Positions 50,053 through 54,584 of a stretch of DNA of 54,584 nucleotides are shown here, one piece after another. Below the pieces are notes generated by a model. That model saw only the letters and a list, made by a program, of their open reading frames with translations. It did not search any database and was not told the origin of the DNA. Numbering within the stretch: position 1 is the first letter of the stretch; every line of letters begins with the position of its first letter. Source of the DNA: Lentisphaerota bacterium (GTDB lineage Bacteria; Verrucomicrobiota; Kiritimatiellia; JAAZAB01). The position numbers were made by a program, and so were the translations under genes. The DNA is taken from the NCBI GenBank assembly GCA_016188985.1, contig JACPGM010000010.1, positions 1 through 54,584 of the forward strand, written 5' to 3'.

Positions 50053-51355
50053 TTCTGCGCCCTTCATGCTGGAATCGTTCCCGCGGGCCATTCTGCACCT
50101 GGATGGCGACGCCTTCTTCGCCTCAGTTGAGCAAGCCGTTCACCCGGAACTCAAAGGCCGGCCGGTGGTCACGGGTAAAGAACGCGGCATCATTGCCTGC
50201 GCCAGCCTGGAGGCCAAGGCTCTGGGCATCCGGCGCGGCGTGCCTCTGTTCGCCGCCCGGCGCCGCCATCCCGAACTCGTCGTCCTGCCCAGCGATTACG
50301 AGACTTACAGCCTGTATTCCCGGCGGATGTTCGCCATCATGCGCCGCTATACGCCAAGCGTGGAGGAATATTCGATTGACGAAGGTTTTGCCGATCTCTC
50401 CGGTCTGCGCCGCGTCTTCCATGCCTCCTACCAGGCGATCGCCCGGCGGATGCAAGCCGATATTCAAAAGGAGCTCGATATCACCGCCGCGGTCGGACTT
50501 AGTCTCTCCAAGAGCCTGGCCAAGCTGGCCTCCAAGTTCCGCAAGCCCGCCGGGCTCACTGCCGTGCGGGGCCGGCACATTCATCTCTTCCTCCAACACA
50601 TACCCCTGGAAAAAGTCTGGGGCTTCGGTCACAACACGGTGCACCTGCTGACCAGATATGGATTGAAAACCGCTTACGATTTCGCCGAGCGGCCGGCAAT
50701 CTGGGCGCAGCGCCTGCTCGGCAAAATCGGCGGCGAACTGTGGCGCGAACTACGCGGCGAGGCGGTCTATCCAATCTGCCCGGAAGAAAAAAGCGCTCCG
50801 GCCAGTATCAGCAAATGCAAGACTTTCACCGCCCCCTCGGCTAACCGGGAGTTCATCGCTGCCATGCTGATCCGCAACCTGGAGTCGGCCTTCATCAAAC
50901 TCCGGCGCCACCGGCTGCGCGCGCGCGCGATTGCGGTAATTCTGCGCGAGCGGGATTTCAGCGAGACCGGTCTGGAAGCGGCCTTAAGCCGCGCCACGGC
51001 CGCCACCCATGAGGCCGTGCCGCTGGCGAAAGCATTGTTCGCGCGAGTGTTCCAGGACGGAAAAGAGTACCGCGCCACAACCATCATCCTCGGCAAACTC
51101 GAACCCGACGAACTGGCGCAGCCGGACCTGTTTGAAGACCGGCTGCGCATTGATAAATTGGCGCAAGTCTCCCAGGCGGTTGACGCCGTCAACGAACGTT
51201 TTGGCAAGCACACGCTGAGCTTGGGCTCTTGCTTGTTCCTGGAGCGCCACCGCCAGACTGAACGTGATGAGCGCCCGGTCCGCAAAGCGGCGCTGCTGCC
51301 CGGCGAGACCCGCCGTCGGCGCTTGGCCATCCCACGACTGTTTATTAAGGTGTGA
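50048..51355 (+). CDS. dinB: Y-family DNA polymerase (DinB/UmuC type)
   Basis: Translesion polymerase expressed under LexA control. The 435-residue protein has the palm motifs HLDGDAFFASVEQ (metal Asp, about 17-29) and YSIDEGFADLSG (about 112-123), the fingers GIRRGVPL and the VGLSLSKSLAKLASKFRKP block, a helix-hairpin-helix (IPLEKVWGFGHNTVHLLTRYGLKT) and a little-finger domain. The C-terminus lacks a clear beta-clamp-binding motif. DinB and UmuC branches are hard to separate by eye. The start chosen is the ATG at 50048 that forms part of a 7-base repeat; no good ribosome site is visible. Confidence 0.9.
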   Translation: MPSAPFMLESFPRAILHLDGDAFFASVEQAVHPELKGRPVVTGKERGIIACASLEAKALGIRRGVPLFAARRRHPELVVLPSDYETYSLYSRRMFAIMRRYTPSVEEYSIDEGFADLSGLRRVFHASYQAIARRMQADIQKELDITAAVGLSLSKSLAKLASKFRKPAGLTAVRGRHIHLFLQHIPLEKVWGFGHNTVHLLTRYGLKTAYDFAERPAIWAQRLLGKIGGELWRELRGEAVYPICPEEKSAPASISKCKTFTAPSANREFIAAMLIRNLESAFIKLRRHRLRARAIAVILRERDFSETGLEAALSRATAATHEAVPLAKALFARVFQDGKEYRATTIILGKLEPDELAQPDLFEDRLRIDKLAQVSQAVDAVNERFGKHTLSLGSCLFLERHRQTERDERPVRKAALLPGETRRRRLAIPRLFIKV

Positions 51356-51666
51356 AAAGGCGAACACTTGCGCTATATTATTCCGGCTTGAATATTGCCA
51401 AGATCGTTTGCGAAGCGAACGGCCGCGGAACCCCGCGAGGCGCGGGGCAAGCGTAGGAGCAAGCCGCTCAATTTACCAGGCGCGAGAGTGCGGCCAAGCT
51501 CACTGCCCAGATTCGATTCATTGCGGCCGCGCTGTGGCGGCAGCAAGCTATTGGGGCGGAGTTTCGAAACTCCGCCCATGCCCTGAAAATTAGGCGCGCA
51601 GCGCGACCAAACCGCAAAAAAATTCCGCAGATTCAATCGGAGGCAAATAGTGGTAGAGGAATTATC
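51356..51666. repeat. Gene-free gap with palindromes after dinB
   Basis: This 311-base gap shows no gene. It contains a perfect 24-base palindrome at 51554-51577 (GGGCGGAGTTTC and its complement), a CCCCGCG-AGG-CGCGGGG hairpin at about 51433-51449, and GGCCGCGG-type blocks. AATCGGAGGCAAATAG near 51637 may belong to the leader of the next gene. Confidence 0.7.
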
Positions 51667-52467
51667 ATGACTAATATCGCCAGTTTGCAAAACCCGCGGG
51701 TAAAAGCGGCGGTCAAACTCCGCCAGAGGGCGCACCGCGACGCGCAAGGGTTGTTCATCGTCGAAGGGTTCCGGGAACTGAAGCGCGCTCTGGCAAGCGG
51801 CCGCCGACCAAAAATCCTGTTCGTCTGCGAAAAGCTGTTCCTCGGCGAAAACGAGCCGGAACTGATCGAGCAATCCCGGCAAGTCGGCGCGGAAATAGTA
51901 AGCTGCCCGCCGCCGGTCTTTGAAAAGATGGCCTACCGCGAACGGCCGGAAGGGCTCTTAGCCATTCTGCCGCAGGTGCTTCAGAACCTGGCAGACTTGA
52001 AACTACCGCCGCGACCGCTCCTGATTGTGGCCGAGAAAATTGAAAAGCCTGGCAACCTGGGCACGATCCTGCGCTCGGCAGATGCCGCCGGCGCCGCCGC
52101 CGTAATTGTCTGTGACCGCTGCACGGACATTCATAACCCTAACGTCGTGCGCGCCAGCATCGGGACGCTCTTTACGGTGCCCGTTATGGAAACCTCTTCC
52201 ACGGAGGCGCTGGCCTGGCTGCGCCAGCATAAGATTCAAATCCTGGCGGCCAGCCCGCACGCGCAGCTCGATTACACTGATGCCGATTTACGCCCGGGGA
52301 CCGCAATCGTGGTCGGCGCGGAACAATACGGACTCAGCAGTTTCTGGCTTGAGGCCGCCGATCGGAAAGTTCGCATCGCCATGCATGGTCAGGCCGATTC
52401 GCTCAACGTGGCCGCCGCCACTACCATTCTGCTGTTCGAAGCTCTGCGGCAAAGGACAAAGCGATAA
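51667..52467 (+). CDS. TrmH/SpoU-family RNA 2'-O-methyltransferase
   Basis: The 266-residue protein is a SPOUT methyltransferase with an N-terminal SpoU substrate-binding domain (about 1-100, NPRVKAAVKLRQRAHRDAQGLFIVEGFRELKRAL). The catalytic domain has motif 1 EKPGNLGTILRSADAAGAAAVIV (about 118-140), motif 2 IVVGAEQYGLSSFWLEAAD (about 213-231) and motif 3 IAMHGQADSLNVAAATTILLFEA (about 236-258). It methylates rRNA or tRNA ribose, probably 23S rRNA, but the exact target cannot be predicted. It stands alone, 311 bases after dinB. Confidence 0.93.
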   Translation: MTNIASLQNPRVKAAVKLRQRAHRDAQGLFIVEGFRELKRALASGRRPKILFVCEKLFLGENEPELIEQSRQVGAEIVSCPPPVFEKMAYRERPEGLLAILPQVLQNLADLKLPPRPLLIVAEKIEKPGNLGTILRSADAAGAAAVIVCDRCTDIHNPNVVRASIGTLFTVPVMETSSTEALAWLRQHKIQILAASPHAQLDYTDADLRPGTAIVVGAEQYGLSSFWLEAADRKVRIAMHGQADSLNVAAATTILLFEALRQRTKR

Positions 52468-52505
52468 ATGGCTATACCTGGCGACAATAAATCTTACAGC
52501 ATTGT

Positions 52506-52634
52506 GGTAGGGCGCTTTCGCCCAGCCTTCGTAGCCAGGAGGCTTACTACCGCGGAGTAGGCCCGAAAGCGCCTGCCTGCGCCGAAGCGGCTTCGGCAGG
52601 CAGGCCGCGGACGGCTCGGCGAGCCGTCCCTACC
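52506..52634 (+). repeat. Family B element after the SpoU gene
   Basis: The 129-base unit is bounded by GGTAGGG and CCCTACC. Internal hairpins include GGCGCTTTCGCC, GCCTGCCTGC/GCAGGCAGGC with a GCCGAAGCGGCTTCGG core, and GGACGGCTCG/CGAGCCGTCC. It shares long inverted stretches with 43890-44037. Confidence 0.9.
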
Positions 52635-52711
52635 AAGAGATTATGCTGCGTTATTTATGACGCTCTGTATATTTCAAGGGCTTCTCTGACCAGCCGGATG
52701 CCATCGGCCGG

Positions 52712-53050
52712 TTATTTCCCGGCCGGCGCTGTTGTTTTGACCGCGGGCTTAGCCGCGCCCGCTGTTTTTTTCAGGGCGTTAGTGCGCGCCGCTTCCTGCG
52801 CCGCGAACATCGGCCGCTCATAACGGTAGCGCGTGCCGGCGGAGAGATGCTTCCAGGGTACGGTATATTTGCCTTTTGAGCGCTGGATCACCAGGCCCTC
52901 GGGCGTCGCTTCCTGAACCGTCCCCTCAATAACCGTGCCGTTGGCCAGCCGCGGCGGAACGTCAGAAAGCTCCTCGGCAGCCGGAGCCCAAAGGCCCAAG
53001 GCCGCCACGACCAATATGGCGCTCAAGCCTAGTTTAATACCAGTCTTCAT
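52712..53050 (-). CDS. Small exported protein, unknown family
   Basis: The 112-residue product begins with a signal peptide (MKTGIKLGLSAILVVAALGLWAPAAAEE region, cleavage near residue 25). The mature part starts with a compact beta module, LANGTVIEGTVQEATPEGLVIQRSKGKYTVPWKHLSAGTRYRYE, which resembles small SH3-like barrels of the type x-G-xVxxxTPEGLVI seen in PVC exported proteins. The C-terminal 30 residues are Ala/Lys/Thr-rich and disordered. No function can be assigned. It is transcribed leftwards, alone. Confidence 0.7.
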   Translation of the reverse strand: MKTGIKLGLSAILVVAALGLWAPAAEELSDVPPRLANGTVIEGTVQEATPEGLVIQRSKGKYTVPWKHLSAGTRYRYERPMFAAQEAARTNALKKTAGAAKPAVKTTAPAGK

Positions 53051-53176
53051 GGCGATTTATAAAACAAACCTTAGCACCTTGACGTCCTGAGCGCAATTCT
53101 TCATGGCCTGCCAATCTGCCTCGTTGAACTTCGCAGGACAAGTCCCGCAGCACAAGCCCCACAGGGGCGCCACATG

Positions 53177-53428
53177 CTACCCAAGAAAACGTTTGTGCCA
53201 GAACGCGTGACCAGAGCCGGTCTTGAAATATCGCTCCAGTTCGACAGCCCGTGATTTTGATGGCACAGCCACATATGCGATCAGTTGCCACGGGCGCCAA
53301 CGCTGAGTGGCAGGAGAGCCACCAGCATTATGAACCGCAAGACGTTCATGAATGTCTTCGGTCATGCCGACGTACGTTGTTTTCTGATGAAACAAGCTGC
53401 GCAGAAAATATACGAAATATATGTGAAT
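53177..53428 (-). CDS. GIY-YIG endonuclease-like protein with a probable ATT start
   Basis: The product of 83 residues is a complete single GIY-YIG (UPF0213/YhbQ-like) domain: IYFVYFLRS supplies the first motif, TYVGMTEDIHERLAVHNAGG the second, then RPWQLIAYVAVPSKSRAVELERYFKTGSGHAFWHKRFL. The frame contains no ATG, GTG or TTG before the domain; the first TTG (53395) would cut off the first strand. An ideal AGGAGG (53435-53440 on the minus strand) lies six bases before an ATT codon at 53428, and a stop lies upstream, so ATT is the best start. The upstream DNA is repeat-like. The enzyme may cut structured or damaged DNA. Confidence 0.75.
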   Translation of the reverse strand: MHIYFVYFLRSLFHQKTTYVGMTEDIHERLAVHNAGGSPATQRWRPWQLIAYVAVPSKSRAVELERYFKTGSGHAFWHKRFLG

Positions 53429-53547
53429 ACTTGCCCTCCTGCGCTCGGCGGCACAAGCCTTGAGCTACGGAGGGCATCCTTCGCTCTGCGCCCCACTGGC
53501 TTGCCATTCGTAGCTCAAGCCCCTTCTGAGGGGCGCAGAGCGAAGAA

Positions 53548-53641
53548 TGGCGGAGGGAGAGGGATTTGAACCCCCGGTCCACCGCAAGGCGGACACATGA
53601 TTTCGAGTCATGCGCTTTCAACCGGCCTCAGCCATCCCTCC
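53548..53641 (-). tRNA. tRNA-Ser (anticodon CGA)
   Basis: Class II tRNA on the minus strand with the acceptor stem GGAGGGA/TCCCTCC, anticodon stem CATGA/TCATG enclosing CTCGAAA (anticodon CGA), a long variable arm (GTCCGCC-TTG-CGGTGGAC) and T arm GGGGG-TTCAAAT-CCCTC. The terminal CCA is encoded, unlike the other tRNAs in the window. It decodes UCG. Confidence 0.95.
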
Positions 53642-53915
53642 GGCAGCTACTACCTAAAAATCCTTGCGCATGCTCTTTCCCCAACGCTTTGCCATCATTA
53701 TGCAGCTAAAGCACCTTTGTCTGAAGAAGCAAAAAATGAAGCGCTGCATGCCATTAAAAATACGGGACAAACCACGGCAAGTCAAGTCCACCGGCACTGA
53801 TGGATGGCCCCGATGGATAGTGAAAATCGGTTTGCCAACTTGCGTCCGATAGGCATAATGCCGGCTTACGGTAATTAACAGTAACTAAGATTCTTTTTCA
53901 AAAAAAAGAGGCAAC
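53642..53915. other. Gap with no convincing gene before the sulfotransferase
   Basis: This 274-base gap is more AT-rich than its surroundings. Short open frames at 53597-53800 and 53664-53852 overlap or lie next to tRNA-Ser and show no coding signature. The right end should hold the promoter of the gene at 53916, whose ribosome site is GAGG six bases before the ATG. No repeat family from the rest of the window is seen here. Confidence 0.5.
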
Positions 53916-54584
53916 ATGAACCCGTCCAGAAGGCATTTATTGGCTTCCGCTATTGTTGCCCTGGCTTCCTGGAGCGCCCTGGGCGTTATTCCATCCATTC
54001 AGGCCAATGGCGGAGGCGGCACGGTGACCGTAGTCGAGAGCAACTCTCTGTCGCTGACCATCCAGTTGAACGCGGAAGGCGCAACGGGGACGGCGGATTG
54101 GTGGCTGCTGGCCAATGCCGGTTCAGCTTGGTATTTTTTTGACGCCGCCAGCGGACACTGGCAGCCGGGTTTTCAGGTTACCCACCAGGGAGCGCTTGTT
54201 GATCTTTCCTCAACCGAAGTTCTGCGTCTTTCCGGTCTGGCGCCGGGCGTTTATTATATCTACTTCGGCGTTGATTTGACCCCCGACGGGGTGGTTAATG
54301 ACCCGCTGGACTATGACCTCATTACGGTCAATGCCGTAACCCACGATTCGCTATCTGACCTGTATGTTGACGTTTACGATGAAGCGAAAGCTTATAACGG
54401 TTTGACCTATTTTTCCGAAGCGCACAGCGTGCCGCGAATCGTAGCGGTAGATATGTCGGGCGCCATCACTTGGGAATATATTGTGCCGAGCAACCTGCGC
54501 GAGTACACCGACCCCGGCTTTGACGTGGAAGTCCTGACCAACGGCCATATTCTTTTCGTCTTGCCCAGCAATGGCGTGTATGTG
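53916..54584 (+). CDS. Arylsulfotransferase-like secreted protein, 3' end cut by window
   Basis: The frame is open from an ATG at 53916 to the right edge (223 codons), so the protein is truncated by the window, not by mutation. Residues 1-30 are a signal peptide (RRHLLASAIVALASWSALG). A beta-rich domain follows (about 35-150). From about 165 the sequence AVDMSGAITWEYIVPSNLREYTDPGFDVEVLTNGHILFVLPSNGVYV fits the first propeller blade of arylsulfate sulfotransferases (ASST family), with a GxITWEY strand and a PGFDVEVLTNGHILF histidine-containing strand. It would transfer sulfate between phenolic or other acceptors. The family call depends on the part that is missing here. Confidence 0.65.
   Translation, partial: MNPSRRHLLASAIVALASWSALGVIPSIQANGGGGTVTVVESNSLSLTIQLNAEGATGTADWWLLANAGSAWYFFDAASGHWQPGFQVTHQGALVDLSSTEVLRLSGLAPGVYYIYFGVDLTPDGVVNDPLDYDLITVNAVTHDSLSDLYVDVYDEAKAYNGLTYFSEAHSVPRIVAVDMSGAITWEYIVPSNLREYTDPGFDVEVLTNGHILFVLPSNGVYV

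Noticed and set aside
53597-53852. Two short plus-strand open frames near tRNA-Ser
   Set aside because: One overlaps the tRNA gene, both lack a ribosome site and recognisable sequence features.

Overview
The window looks like chromosomal DNA from a Gram-negative member of the PVC superphylum, most likely Kiritimatiellota or a close relative. The evidence is a GC-rich composition (about 55-60 % by eye), outer-membrane functions (LolDE, an OmpA-type porin, an LpxL-type acyltransferase, a WaaP-like kinase), a Minf_1886-family protein typical of Planctomycetes/Verrucomicrobia, a DUF1844 protein, and very large secreted proteins with calcium-type DxDxDG repeats and FG-GAP-like repeats. No phage, plasmid, CRISPR array or transposase gene is visible.

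Layout. 1-5.9 kb: an exported coiled-coil protein cut by the window edge, tRNA-Arg, a broken and an intact tRNA-Leu, a PCC/DUF296 protein, a small zincin, an RlmM-like methyltransferase, a DagK-like lipid kinase and mazG. 5.9-8 kb: thiC with a HAD-like pseudoenzyme, transcribed leftwards. 8.2-16.4 kb: a translation/RNA cluster nusA-infB-rbfA-truB-ribF-rpsO-pnp, with clear promoters before nusA and rpsO. 16.4-21.8 kb: HIT protein, Minf_1886 protein, tandem M16 peptidase, DUF1844 protein and a lipoprotein. 22.4-30.6 kb: one giant secreted protein of 2731 residues. 30.7-38.3 kb: tRNA-Gly, pgi, a glycosidase-like/WaaP-kinase fusion, an OmpA protein and a lipid A acyltransferase homologue. 38.4-43.7 kb: ilvE-mcsA-mcsB-clpC, a complete protein-arginine phosphorylation/Clp module. 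44-49.1 kb: ispD, phosphoesterase, lysS, lolE, lolD, all leftwards. 49.3-52.5 kb: a LexA-type SOS promoter, lexA, dinB and a SpoU methyltransferase. 52.5-54.6 kb: a small exported protein, a GIY-YIG protein with an apparent ATT start, tRNA-Ser and the start of an arylsulfotransferase-like protein.

The most unusual property is the density of small palindromic and quasi-tandem repeats, none with a transposase nearby. At least six families recur: (A) CCCAGGGT/ACCCTGGG elements; (B) GGTAGGG/CCCTACC elements; (C) GTAGCCGCG/CGCGGCTAC elements; (D) a double hairpin built on TTCCGCC-N3-GGCGGA; (E) degenerate tandem repeats with a 7-base period, often as inverted pairs; (F) CCACGGA-type inverted pairs. 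They sit in most gaps and have also entered genes: inside pgi, the M16 peptidase and the kinase fusion without breaking the frame, at the 3' ends of clpC, pgi, lysS and the Minf_1886 gene where they supply the stop codon, at the start codon of dinB, in a tRNA-Leu copy, and as the hydrophobic core of two signal peptides (heptapeptide ILHSAFC). This domestication of repeats as coding sequence is the main discovery lead.
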